The notes under the pieces were generated by a model. The model did not search any database. It was not told where the DNA came from and saw nothing but the letters and a program-made list of their open reading frames with translations. Shown piece after piece: positions 48,844 to 57,433 of a stretch of DNA of 64,000 bases (position 1 is its first letter; each line of letters begins with the position of its first letter). The translations under genes and the position numbers were made by a program. Source of the DNA: a bacterium. GTDB lineage: Bacteria; UBP4; UBA4092; JAOAEQ01. The DNA lies in NCBI GenBank assembly GCA_026416715.1, contig JAOAEQ010000007.1, positions 1 to 64,000 on the forward strand. The letters are read 5' to 3'.

Positions 48844-49545
48844 ATGCACAATATTATCCAGATTGCGGGAATTAAAGATTTTGCTGAAGCGCAGATGCTC
48901 ATTGCAAGGGGAGTGGATTATCTTGGTTTTCCATTACGACTAGATGTGCATGAAGAAGATTTATCTGAAGAAGAAGCTGGTCGAATTATTCGAACTTTGA
49001 AACCGCCAACGTTTGGAGTTTTGATCACTTACTTAAATAAAGCAATTGAAATCGTTGAATTCTGTGCGCAATTAGGAACGAAAATTGTTCAACTCCATGG
49101 CAAGATTGCGGGTGAAGAACTGGCTCGGGTGAAATCGCTCGACTCAGATCTGGTTATCATCAAGAGTCTTATTGTTACCGGAGATAATTTTTCTGAGCTT
49201 GCAGCAGAGATCGTTCGGTTTACTCCGTTCGTTGATGCATTTATAACTGATACCTACGACCCAAACACCGGCGCAACTGGAGCGACTGGGAAACCGCATG
49301 ATTGGACAATCAGCCGCCGGTTAGTTGAAATATCACCTCGTCCGATTATTCTTGCCGGCGGATTAACTCCGGAAAATGTCGCGCAAGCGATAGAGTTTGT
49401 TCGCCCAGCAGGTGTCGATGTTCATACCGGGGTTGAAGATGCTAACGGAAGGAAAGACCAAGATAAAGTTACCAGGTTTATTTCTAACGCGCGTAATGCA
49501 TTTAAACGAATTCCTATAACATTATTTTCAATCAGGAGATTGTAA
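48844..49545 (+). CDS. TrpF-like (phosphoribosylanthranilate isomerase fold) protein without the catalytic Cys
   Basis: 233 residues, TIM barrel aligning end to end with PRAI. Kept: VQLHG (83-87), DTYDPNTGATGATGK with general-acid Asp136, phosphate loop AGGLTPENVAQAI (171-183) and the VDV-TGVED phosphate site. Lost: the general-base Cys of KICG is Ala8 (IQIAGI), and the substrate-contacting basic residue of the SxR loop is missing (LRLDVHEED). So it probably binds a phosphorylated ligand but is not an ordinary PRAI. No trp gene is nearby. Its stop codon overlaps the start of the next gene (TAATG), so the two are translationally coupled. Confidence 0.75.
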   Translation: MHNIIQIAGIKDFAEAQMLIARGVDYLGFPLRLDVHEEDLSEEEAGRIIRTLKPPTFGVLITYLNKAIEIVEFCAQLGTKIVQLHGKIAGEELARVKSLDSDLVIIKSLIVTGDNFSELAAEIVRFTPFVDAFITDTYDPNTGATGATGKPHDWTISRRLVEISPRPIILAGGLTPENVAQAIEFVRPAGVDVHTGVEDANGRKDQDKVTRFISNARNAFKRIPITLFSIRRL

Positions 49546-51563
49546 TGCGTAACCAGTTTAACTATAAACTTCGGTATTTAGTGTTACCCGATACGAACGT
49601 AAAAGAACATTGTAAACAATTGGTTCAGTTCTGTCGTCGTCATCATGTAGAAGAAGTCATTTTGTTTATTGCACCCGAGGAATGGAATAACGGTTTACTA
49701 TCTCACCAAGAAGAAGATATTTGGTATCGTCATATAACCACCGTTACTCATATATTGCGCAAGCATGGGATAGATGTCAGTTTAAATCTATGGATGACTG
49801 TATTACATTGTGACCGGGGTAGAAAATTCCCAGAAGATTATCCATTTCGTCCGTTAGTTTCTCCCTTGGGAGAAAAGAGCAAAGCCTGTGCGTCATTTGC
49901 TGATCCGGTCTGGCAAAAGTATATTTCTCGTTTATATAGCCGATTTGCCGAACTCAAATTTCGAATCTTATGGATTGAAGATGATTTCAGATATCACAAT
50001 CACAATCCATTGACGTGGGGTGGAGGATTTGAACCGGAAGTTATCCAGCGATTCGAAAAGAAAATAGGTCGAACAACCAATCGGGATGAAATCGTGAAAA
50101 ATATTTTAAAACCAGGAACACCGCATCCTTGGAGAGCAATATGGATGGAAACCTGGCGAGAAATACAGCTTGAAGTAGCTACCATGATTACGCAGGCGGT
50201 ACTTGAAAAGGGGAAGAAAAAAATAAAACTAGGGTTGATGAGTTCACATCCTAGTCACCATGCAATTGAAGGAAGAGATTGGCAACAATTGTTGTCGGCA
50301 TTATCTATTAACCGACAGGTAGCGCATCGACCGCATTTTACTCCTTATATGGAACAATGCGGGAAAGAAAAACCATATGCAATCATGATGCTAGATTTAC
50401 AGAAAAATTTTCAACCATCATCCTGTGAAGTTACTCCGGAAATAGAAAATTTTCCTTATACTACCTGGAATAAGTCTGATACCCAGACTTGGTCAGAAAT
50501 GGCGTTATGTATGTTCTATGGTTCGGATAATATGCTACTCAATTTATTCCCGATGACCGGAACATCATTAACCTACCAGGAAAAAATTGGGAATTTGCTT
50601 GATCGCTCACGAGCGAGTTTAACTTGGATTCAAAATAAGTTCTCGAAATCGTTATCTACTACCGGTATCGGTTTTTTATGGAAACAAAATGCACCGGAAT
50701 ATATCCATACCCATACTGGAAAATATATGGATGAATTGTACATTGACCCGATGGAATCAGGATTTTACCTCATGCCATTCGGTGTCCCCTGTTCTGCGCG
50801 GATACAGAAAGTAAACGCGATTTTCGGGAGTAATATTTGGTCTTTCACCGATGATGAAGTGATGCAACTATTACAAAACGGGCTATTGCTAGATGGTCTA
50901 AGCGCTAGAATACTTTGTGAACGAGGATTTAGTAAATTTCTCGGTGTGCAATTTCGCGGAACTGTAGCCAGAGAAGAGAGTGTTTATTCAATCGAGCTGA
51001 TAACGGGCGTAGAATCGACTGGATTGAACCGAGGTTTTCCATTTAATATCAACAAAGCGCCACAAATATATCTATTTGATTTACATAAACCAGCGCAAGA
51101 ATGGACTACTATCACCGACCCGACTATGAAAAGAATTGCGCCTGGTATCATTGCATATACCAATGAACTTGGTGGGCGCGTTATAATTTACGCCGTTGCA
51201 AATCCAGCATTTTTACCTAGAAATAATCATCGACAAATATTAGTTCATCGGATGGTTTCATTTCTTGCGAACGGTGAATTTTATGCTGCTTTGGTTACAG
51301 GCGGTCCGTATCTCTTGCCAATACATTTTAAAAGTTCAACCCAAGAATACATCGTTATTCTCAATGGTTCAACGGATCCGGCAAAACCTATGATAACATT
51401 GAACCGAGATAACTATACAACGCTAAATTCTACTCTCTTGAAGCCATTATCTAAACCCCAGAAAATTGCTGCTCTCGTTAAACCGAAAAAAAATGGGTTA
51501 ACAATTACTACAAACCAGGATGTGCCATATTACGGATTTTGGGTGGTTGAGCTTATTCGATAG
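49545..51563 (+). CDS. Cytosolic glycoside-hydrolase-like protein
   Basis: 672 residues, no signal peptide. Residues about 1-400 look like a TIM barrel: LVLPDTNVKEH opening, LNLWMTVLHCDRG at a middle strand, and ILWIEDDFRYHNHNPLTWGGGF, where the Glu-Asp-Asp cluster is in the position of the acid/base strand of GH-A enzymes such as GH42. Cys/His residues (LHCDRG) may be structural. Residues about 450-672 are alpha/beta then beta-rich, reminiscent of beta-galactosidase trimerisation and C-terminal beta domains. I do not recognise the exact family. Its ATG overlaps the stop of the TrpF-like gene. A threonine dehydratase gene follows after 55 bp. Confidence 0.55.
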   Translation: MRNQFNYKLRYLVLPDTNVKEHCKQLVQFCRRHHVEEVILFIAPEEWNNGLLSHQEEDIWYRHITTVTHILRKHGIDVSLNLWMTVLHCDRGRKFPEDYPFRPLVSPLGEKSKACASFADPVWQKYISRLYSRFAELKFRILWIEDDFRYHNHNPLTWGGGFEPEVIQRFEKKIGRTTNRDEIVKNILKPGTPHPWRAIWMETWREIQLEVATMITQAVLEKGKKKIKLGLMSSHPSHHAIEGRDWQQLLSALSINRQVAHRPHFTPYMEQCGKEKPYAIMMLDLQKNFQPSSCEVTPEIENFPYTTWNKSDTQTWSEMALCMFYGSDNMLLNLFPMTGTSLTYQEKIGNLLDRSRASLTWIQNKFSKSLSTTGIGFLWKQNAPEYIHTHTGKYMDELYIDPMESGFYLMPFGVPCSARIQKVNAIFGSNIWSFTDDEVMQLLQNGLLLDGLSARILCERGFSKFLGVQFRGTVAREESVYSIELITGVESTGLNRGFPFNINKAPQIYLFDLHKPAQEWTTITDPTMKRIAPGIIAYTNELGGRVIIYAVANPAFLPRNNHRQILVHRMVSFLANGEFYAALVTGGPYLLPIHFKSSTQEYIVILNGSTDPAKPMITLNRDNYTTLNSTLLKPLSKPQKIAALVKPKKNGLTITTNQDVPYYGFWVVELIR

Positions 51564-51618
51564 AGGTTATAATATAATAGCAACCAACGCGAAATTTTTA
51601 TTTAGGTAGCATAATCCA

Positions 51619-52851
51619 ATGTTAACCTTATCAGATATTATTAATGCGAGAAATAGGCTGGGTAATGCGATTCAGCATACCCCATGTCCGTATTCTTATA
51701 CGCTATCCGAACTCACTGGCTGTCATACCTATCATAAACTAGAAAGTTTCCAGATGACCGGCAGTTTCAAAGAGCGTGGTGCGTTAAATCGTCTTTTATC
51801 GTTAAATAAGGAAGAGCAGCAGCAAGGGGTGGTTACTGCAAGTGCGGGAAACCATGCGTTTGCGATAGCATACCATTCGCGACGGCTGTCGATCCCAGCA
51901 ACTATCGTTATGCCAGTCGGGACACCGCTAATTAAAGTTTCTTCCGTTCGTCGGGAACAAGCTCGGGTTATTTTGCATGGAGAAAATTATGATGAAGCAT
52001 ATGCATATGCTCAAGAGATCGCTCGGCAGGAGAACCGGATTTTTATCCATGCGTTTGATGACCCGTTGGTTATCGCTGGTCAAGGGACAATTGGGCTTGA
52101 ACTCCTCGAAGAACCGATACCGCTTGATGCGGTCGTGGTTCCAGTCGGCGGCGGCGGATTGATTAGCGGGATTGCAATAGCAATTAAAGAGACTAATCCG
52201 AAAATTAAAATTTTCGGCGTTGAAGCTAATAATGCACCTTCTATGACGATTGCAATTGAGAAAAACCAAGTAACGGAAATTCCGATATCAAGCACGATAG
52301 CTGATGGAATTGCGGTTAAAAAGGTTGGTATCAATACTTTCCCACTGGTTAAACGATATGTGGATGATATGGTTACCGTTACCGACGAAGAAATAGCGAA
52401 TGCGATTCTGCTCCTGTTAGAAATCGAGAAAATCGTGGCTGAAGGTGCAGGAGCGACTCCATTAGCTGCATTAGTGAATCGGAAGATAGCCAATCTGGAA
52501 GGAAAAAAGGTAGTTTGTATATTAAGTGGCGGGAATATTGATGTTAATCTATTATCACGGATTATTGAAAAAGGATTGGTTAAAGATGGCCGGTTAGCGA
52601 AACTGCGGGTTCGACTTCCAGACCGTCCTGGATTCCTTGGCAAACTAGGCACATTAATCGGGAGTTGCAATGCGAATATCTTGGAAATCTCGCACAATCG
52701 CCAATTTCCAAGTGCACCGTTAGGTGAAAATGAGGTAGATTTCATTCTCGAAACGAGGGGGCAAGCGCATATCGAAGAAATAATTACGTTGTTGAGAAAG
52801 AATCAATATCAAGTCGAAAATTTAAGCCAATATACTTCTCCCAAAAACTGA
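51619..52851 (+). CDS. Threonine ammonia-lyase (PLP-dependent) with ACT domain
   Basis: 410 residues. PLP lysine Lys51 in GSFKERGALN; ASAGNHAFAIAYHSR, the glycine loop VPVGGGGLISG and SGGNIDVN are PLP-phosphate contacts. The C-terminal part (about 330-405) is an ACT-like domain (VRLPDRPGFLGKLGTLIGSCNANILEI), as in the TdcB/IlvA variants that convert threonine to 2-oxobutanoate. The length of about 400 with one ACT domain is typical of the TdcB-like form. It may be co-transcribed with the upstream TrpF-like/glycosidase-like pair. Confidence 0.93.
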   Translation: MLTLSDIINARNRLGNAIQHTPCPYSYTLSELTGCHTYHKLESFQMTGSFKERGALNRLLSLNKEEQQQGVVTASAGNHAFAIAYHSRRLSIPATIVMPVGTPLIKVSSVRREQARVILHGENYDEAYAYAQEIARQENRIFIHAFDDPLVIAGQGTIGLELLEEPIPLDAVVVPVGGGGLISGIAIAIKETNPKIKIFGVEANNAPSMTIAIEKNQVTEIPISSTIADGIAVKKVGINTFPLVKRYVDDMVTVTDEEIANAILLLLEIEKIVAEGAGATPLAALVNRKIANLEGKKVVCILSGGNIDVNLLSRIIEKGLVKDGRLAKLRVRLPDRPGFLGKLGTLIGSCNANILEISHNRQFPSAPLGENEVDFILETRGQAHIEEIITLLRKNQYQVENLSQYTSPKN

Positions 52852-53037
52852 AATAAACTTGACTCATCAAATCCATTGATTTAAGGTTACATAAATCACT
52901 CTATCCATTTTTGCTCAAAGAACCTGCATATTCGTCTGGTGGTTAAAATACAACTTCATAGAATTAACAGATTTCTATTGCATTTTGACTCAAATCGAAT
53001 TAAAATATCTATATACTCATATAGAATAAATATATTT

Positions 53038-53583
53038 ATGAAACGTCCATACCCTAATTATATTCAGGTAACAAAAAACTTTATACCAGTATTAGAGGAC
53101 GTAGCAGCGAGATTGTATAAGCAATTAACAAAAAAATCGGTTAAATCAGAAAAAGAGCTGCAGAAGATTGTTTATCAAGCGTTTGAACAGGTTTTGTTTC
53201 CGGTAGATTTATCTACGGCGACATTAAAATATAATGAACCGAAATTGCAACTTGTTAAATCCGGTCCGTTAGGAACCGCTTCCTATGCTGCGCCAAAAGA
53301 ACGACAGGATTATGCTCGGCGCAAACCAGCAAAACCATATATGCTAACTCCAGCGCGCCAACTCCAGCAGTCTCGCATGCGACAAGCAACTACTGCTTGG
53401 AAAACTACTCCTGAATCTATTCGAATCCAATGGAAACAAATTGCTGAAAAAGAGCATAACTATGCAGTAAGTCTCTTTTGCGGTATCTATATGCTACTTT
53501 TAGCTGATAACCGACCAATTCCAAACCCATTAATTCCGAATCCAGAATTACTCAAATATTATCATTGTCGGAAAACAAAATAA
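53038..53583 (+). CDS. Hypothetical protein with TP...W-x-TPE-x6-W motif
   Basis: 181 residues from the ATG at 53038; a longer in-frame start at 52939 has no support. The core TPARQLQQSRMRQATTAWK then TTPESIRIQWKQIA resembles a motif seen in small proteins of mixed phage-like and environmental origin (TP-QQ-R-F-AVAAW-L-PE-R-AW). The sequence is basic and soluble apart from one hydrophobic stretch near 150-162. No enzyme signature. Function unknown. It lies alone between the threonine dehydratase gene and the hairpin repeat at 53610. Confidence 0.6.
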   Translation: MKRPYPNYIQVTKNFIPVLEDVAARLYKQLTKKSVKSEKELQKIVYQAFEQVLFPVDLSTATLKYNEPKLQLVKSGPLGTASYAAPKERQDYARRKPAKPYMLTPARQLQQSRMRQATTAWKTTPESIRIQWKQIAEKEHNYAVSLFCGIYMLLLADNRPIPNPLIPNPELLKYYHCRKTK

Positions 53584-53609
53584 CCTACTATTATCTCCGA
53601 ACCCACACT

Positions 53610-53652
53610 GGAGCAACTACGAACGAGATATTATCTCGTTCGTAGTTACTCC
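53610..53652. repeat. Near-perfect 20-bp inverted repeat, hairpin family copy 2
   Basis: Arms 53610-53629 and 53633-53652 pair with one mismatch across a 3-nt loop (core ACTACGAACGAGAT-ATT-ATCTCGTTCGTAGT). No T tract follows, so it is not a classical terminator. Core and 3' flank resemble 8347-8398. It lies 27 bp after the hypothetical gene. Confidence 0.8.
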
Positions 53653-53762
53653 GTATATCATCCATAAGTTCTAACGGTTAAATTTTTACAGAAAACATTA
53701 TTGTTTTTTTGCAGTGTTCTGAATTGACAAGAATTAGCGAAACATTTTAAGATTTTTAACTT

Positions 53763-55160
53763 ATGTTAAATAAAATTTTGCTGGTAAACCCAAACCTAAT
53801 GAAACCGGTTGTATCGCCGGTAGCATTAGATTATCTTGGTGTTGCGCTAAAACATGCCGGGTTCGAAGTAAGTCTATTAGATTTATCGTTTTCTAAAGAT
53901 ATCGAATCCGATATTCGGTCAACGGTATCACACGATGAATTTATCTTAATTGGGGTAACCGTTCGAAATATCGATGATTCATATTATGCAAGTCAAGATT
54001 TTATTTTGGAGAAAACTAAAGGAATTATCAACCTGATTAAAAAATATAGTGATACTCCGTTAGTTCTCGGAGGCGTTGGGTTCTCGATTATGCCGGAATT
54101 AACGCTTGCTTATTGCGAGGTTGACCTTGGGATAATCGGAGATGGTGAATTAGCGTTGCCCATGTTAGCCGAACGAATATCGAAAGAGTATGATTATTCT
54201 GAAATCCCGAATCTGGTGTATAAAACTAAAAACGGATATCAGCGGAACCCGACAAAGTTTTATCCGATTGATTCAATTTCGTTATCGCACCGTGAGACTA
54301 TAGATAACCTTCGATATTATCGAGAAGGTGGAATGGTTGGATTTGAGACTACACGGGGATGTAATCAGCCGTGTTCATATTGTTGTGATCCGGTGAGTAA
54401 AGGTAGAAAGGTTCGGTGCCGAAACCCGAAAGATGTTGTTGCTGAGGTAGCATATCTTGTTTCCCAAGGGATAGATTATTTTCATACCTGCGATAGTGAG
54501 TTTAATGTTGATTATACCCATGCAGTTGCGGTTTGCAATGAATTGATTCATTCTGGGCTCGGGAATAAAATTACATGGTATACCTACTGTAATATCGTAC
54601 CGTTTGATGAACCGCTAGCAGCATTATTACGGAAATCTGGTTGCGTTGGCATAGATTTTGTTGCTGACCATTGCAATGAAAAGATGCTGAAAATACTTGG
54701 AAATCAATATACATTTGCTGATATCGAGAATGTAGCAAAATTATGCCATAAATATGGATTCGCGTTTATGTTTGATTTGTTACTTGGTGCTCCCGGAGAA
54801 ACCCGAGAAACGATTACAGAAACCATAACTAAACTGAAAATGCTTAATCCGAGCCGGGTAGGGGTAAGCCTAGGATTACGGATATATCCCCAAACGCCAA
54901 TGTTTGACCGATTTAAACAGTTGTTTGGAAAATCGGAATCGGAATTATTGCCACCGACATTTTATCTTGCCCCGGAGTTAGGTGATGATATAGAAGAATA
55001 TATTGAGCATTTGACTCGAGACGATCCAAGATTCTTATTCGGGAATCGCAAAAAAATTGACCGAAATTATAATTATAATGATAATAATAAACTCGTTCAA
55101 GCGATTGTTGAGCAGGGATATAAAGGTGCATTCTGGGATATTTTGAGAAAAATTAATTAA
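53763..55160 (+). CDS. B12-binding-domain radical SAM protein
   Basis: 465 residues. The N-terminal part (about 1-140) looks like a cobalamin-binding Rossmann domain (LLVNPNLMKPVVSPVALDYLG, LVLGGVGFSIMPE). The radical SAM core has Cys200, Cys204 and Cys207 (CNQPCSYC) for the [4Fe-4S] cluster, and a later LLGAPGETRETI SAM segment. A tract of Tyr/Asn near 437-446 is unusual. The reaction is unknown; such enzymes often do methylation or ring rearrangements. It precedes a sugar kinase, nucleotidyltransferase and epimerase on the same strand, so it may modify a sugar or lipid precursor, which is inference. Confidence 0.88.
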   Translation: MLNKILLVNPNLMKPVVSPVALDYLGVALKHAGFEVSLLDLSFSKDIESDIRSTVSHDEFILIGVTVRNIDDSYYASQDFILEKTKGIINLIKKYSDTPLVLGGVGFSIMPELTLAYCEVDLGIIGDGELALPMLAERISKEYDYSEIPNLVYKTKNGYQRNPTKFYPIDSISLSHRETIDNLRYYREGGMVGFETTRGCNQPCSYCCDPVSKGRKVRCRNPKDVVAEVAYLVSQGIDYFHTCDSEFNVDYTHAVAVCNELIHSGLGNKITWYTYCNIVPFDEPLAALLRKSGCVGIDFVADHCNEKMLKILGNQYTFADIENVAKLCHKYGFAFMFDLLLGAPGETRETITETITKLKMLNPSRVGVSLGLRIYPQTPMFDRFKQLFGKSESELLPPTFYLAPELGDDIEEYIEHLTRDDPRFLFGNRKKIDRNYNYNDNNKLVQAIVEQGYKGAFWDILRKIN

Positions 55161-55240
55161 CGACAGAGACGCAGAGACCACAAAGAATGTTTCGAATTGA
55201 AGTCGAAAGTCAGCTTGGTGAGCTTTGCGACCTCTGTCGT
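55160..55240. repeat. Inverted repeat with dispersed phrase before the GHMP kinase
   Basis: ACGACAGAG (55160-55168) pairs perfectly with CTCTGTCGT (55232-55240). The left arm begins the phrase at 55161-55185 (GACGCAGAGACCACAAAG), similar in reverse complement to 11982-12001. Inside, TTTCGA (55199-55204) pairs with TCGAAA at about 55213. The element fills the gap between the radical SAM stop and the kinase Shine-Dalgarno (GGAG, 55247). Confidence 0.55.
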
Positions 55241-55257
55241 GAAGTAGGAGATGATAC

Positions 55258-56310
55258 ATGCAAGAGTTTGATTTGTTTGTTCCGGGAAGAGTATGTTTAT
55301 TTGGCGAGCATTCTGATTGGGCAGGAGGATATCGTCGGCTCGATTCGAGTATCCCAATGGGATATTGTTTAATCGTGGGAACAAACCAAGGAATATATGC
55401 AAAGGTTAAACCTAATTCCGATGAGTTGATTATGACCTCGACGTTACCAGATGGGCAACGTATTCCCAATCGGATTAAAATGGATGAAAAAATTCTGTTC
55501 GATACCGCAAAACGAGGCGGGTTTTTTAGCTATATCGCAGGAGTAGCGTATTATGTCTTGCGGAATTATCATGTTAAAGGATTAACTATCGATAGTTATA
55601 AAATGGACTTACCAATTCGAAAAGGATTATCTTCATCAGCAGCGATAAATGTACTAACAGCACGAGCATTTAATTATATCTATGACCTTAAACTTACCAA
55701 ACGCGGTGAAATGGAACTAGCATATCTCGGTGAAATTTTAACTCCATCACGTTGCGGACGGATGGATCAGGCATGCGCATACGGTCGGGTTCCGGTATTT
55801 CTGACCTTTGATGGAGATAATATGGAAATAGAAGAATTACATCCACAACGTCCCATTTATATGGTCATAGTAGATTTAAAAAAAGGTAAGGATACGAAAC
55901 AAATTTTAGCGGATTTGAATGCTTGTTATCCGAATACAAAAGGGAAAATAGCTGAAGATGTTCGGTATTATCTCGGTCATATCAATCAGGAGATTTTAAT
56001 CCAAGCGAAACAAGCTATTATTGACGGAGATGCAGAAGAAGTAGGACGACTGATGACCGAAGCCCAACGGTTATTCGATGAATTTATGATTCCGGCAAGT
56101 CCGCGAGAATTAACCGCTCCGAAGCTTCATCAAGTATTATCTTATCCACCAATTCAAGACTTAATTTGGGGTGGCAAAGGAGTTGGGTCTCAAGGTGACG
56201 GTTGCGCGCAATTTGTGGTTCGAGGCCCGCAAGAACAAAAAGAACTGATAAAAAAATTACCAGAATCACTAGATGTCGAATGTTTTGAATTAACGATAGA
56301 ACCAAAATGA
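55258..56310 (+). CDS. GHMP-family sugar kinase (galactokinase-like)
   Basis: 350 residues. GHMP motif 1 PGRVCLFGEHSDWAGGY, motif 2 PIRKGLSSSAAINV (ATP phosphate loop), catalytic Asp in CGRMDQACAYG as in GalK, and motif 3 GGKGVGSQGDGCAQFVV. Galactokinase-type enzymes make sugar 1-phosphates. The adjacent nucleotidyltransferase could then make the NDP-sugar and the epimerase convert it. Substrate identity (galactose, L-fucose, arabinose, heptose) cannot be read by eye. GGAGATGATAC precedes the ATG with good spacing. Confidence 0.88.
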   Translation: MQEFDLFVPGRVCLFGEHSDWAGGYRRLDSSIPMGYCLIVGTNQGIYAKVKPNSDELIMTSTLPDGQRIPNRIKMDEKILFDTAKRGGFFSYIAGVAYYVLRNYHVKGLTIDSYKMDLPIRKGLSSSAAINVLTARAFNYIYDLKLTKRGEMELAYLGEILTPSRCGRMDQACAYGRVPVFLTFDGDNMEIEELHPQRPIYMVIVDLKKGKDTKQILADLNACYPNTKGKIAEDVRYYLGHINQEILIQAKQAIIDGDAEEVGRLMTEAQRLFDEFMIPASPRELTAPKLHQVLSYPPIQDLIWGGKGVGSQGDGCAQFVVRGPQEQKELIKKLPESLDVECFELTIEPK

Positions 56311-56408
56311 TAAAATAACCATAATCCTGTCCTGAAAACACGGGAACTCGAGGGAATTAAGTGGAGTGGTTCTCCGAGCGTTTCGTGGTTTTATGACAGA
56401 AATATCCG

Positions 56409-57347
56409 ATGGTAAAGAAAGCTGTTATCACTGCAGCAGGTTTGGGAACACGATTATATCCCGCAACGAAAATAGTAAAAAAAGAACTGTTTCCGGTAAT
56501 TGACCGTGATGGATTGGTTAAACCGATAATCCAGATTATTGTTGAAGAGCTAGTCCAATCCGGAATAGAACAGATTGGAATCGTTATCCAACCGGAAGAT
56601 AAACCAGTATTTCATCAATTTTTTCATCAACCATTGCCTTCAAATTTTGCTGAACAGATACAAAATAAACCGATTATAATTGAACAGACTAAACACATTT
56701 TAGAGTTAGGCAAACGAATATCGTTTGTTTATCAGGATAAGCAGGATGGATTTGGACATGCGGTATATTGCGCTCGTGAGTTTGTAGGACACGAACCGTT
56801 TATCTTGCTCCTTGGTGACCATGTTAGTCATTCGAAAATCGAGATATCCTGCGTGCAACAATTACTAAATGTATATCAACGGTATCAAAAGAGTGTAGTA
56901 GGAGTCTTACGAACGGCAGAATCGCTTATATATCGGTTCGGTACTGTCGGCGCAAAACCGATTTGTTCGGATCCGGGCGTATTTGAAATAACGGAATTTA
57001 AAGAAAAACCGACTATTGAATATGCACAGAAATATCTTCGTGTTGAAGGTTTAGGTACGAACCAATATCTTTGCCTTTTTGGTCAATATATTTTAACCCC
57101 AAGAATTTTCGAACATTTACAATATCATATTGACCATAATCTGCGGGAACAAAATGAAATCCAATTAACTTCTGCTTTGGAAAAGCTGCGGAAACAAGAA
57201 GGATTTTTTGCTTACGAAATCCAAGGAGAACGATATGATATTGGTGTTCCGGAAGGGTATCTTGAAACGATACTAGCATTGGGAAAAGCTAACTATAGAA
57301 GTCGTAACATTGTACCCTCAAGTTTGCAAGCGAAAAACAATTGGTAA
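56409..57347 (+). CDS. GalU-type nucleotidyltransferase (UTP-glucose-1-phosphate uridylyltransferase-like)
   Basis: 312 residues. Nucleotide-binding AAGLGTRLYPATKIVKKELFPV, GFGHAVYCAREFVG, FILLLGDHVSH (one Asp where GalU usually has Asp-Asp), EITEFKEKP and ERYDIGVPEGYLET. GalU makes UDP-glucose from UTP and glucose 1-phosphate. As the middle gene between a sugar kinase and a sugar epimerase it may instead use the 1-phosphate made by the neighbour. Confidence 0.88.
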   Translation: MVKKAVITAAGLGTRLYPATKIVKKELFPVIDRDGLVKPIIQIIVEELVQSGIEQIGIVIQPEDKPVFHQFFHQPLPSNFAEQIQNKPIIIEQTKHILELGKRISFVYQDKQDGFGHAVYCAREFVGHEPFILLLGDHVSHSKIEISCVQQLLNVYQRYQKSVVGVLRTAESLIYRFGTVGAKPICSDPGVFEITEFKEKPTIEYAQKYLRVEGLGTNQYLCLFGQYILTPRIFEHLQYHIDHNLREQNEIQLTSALEKLRKQEGFFAYEIQGERYDIGVPEGYLETILALGKANYRSRNIVPSSLQAKNNW

Positions 57348-57433
57348 TTTTGGATTTTTTATTCCGAACCGAAGCATAGAAATTTATGATAAGATAATAA
57401 GTCTTTTTATATATTTGAGGAGGTAAATTATCC

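Noticed and set aside
52080-52745. 221-codon open frame on the minus strand
   Set aside because: It is antisense to the well-supported threonine dehydratase gene and has low-complexity Ser/Ile-rich composition with no motif.
53724-53753. TTGACA-N18-TAAGAT before the radical SAM gene
   Set aside because: The predicted start would be about 3 bp before the ATG, giving a leaderless message, and the -10 is weak. Possible but not supported.
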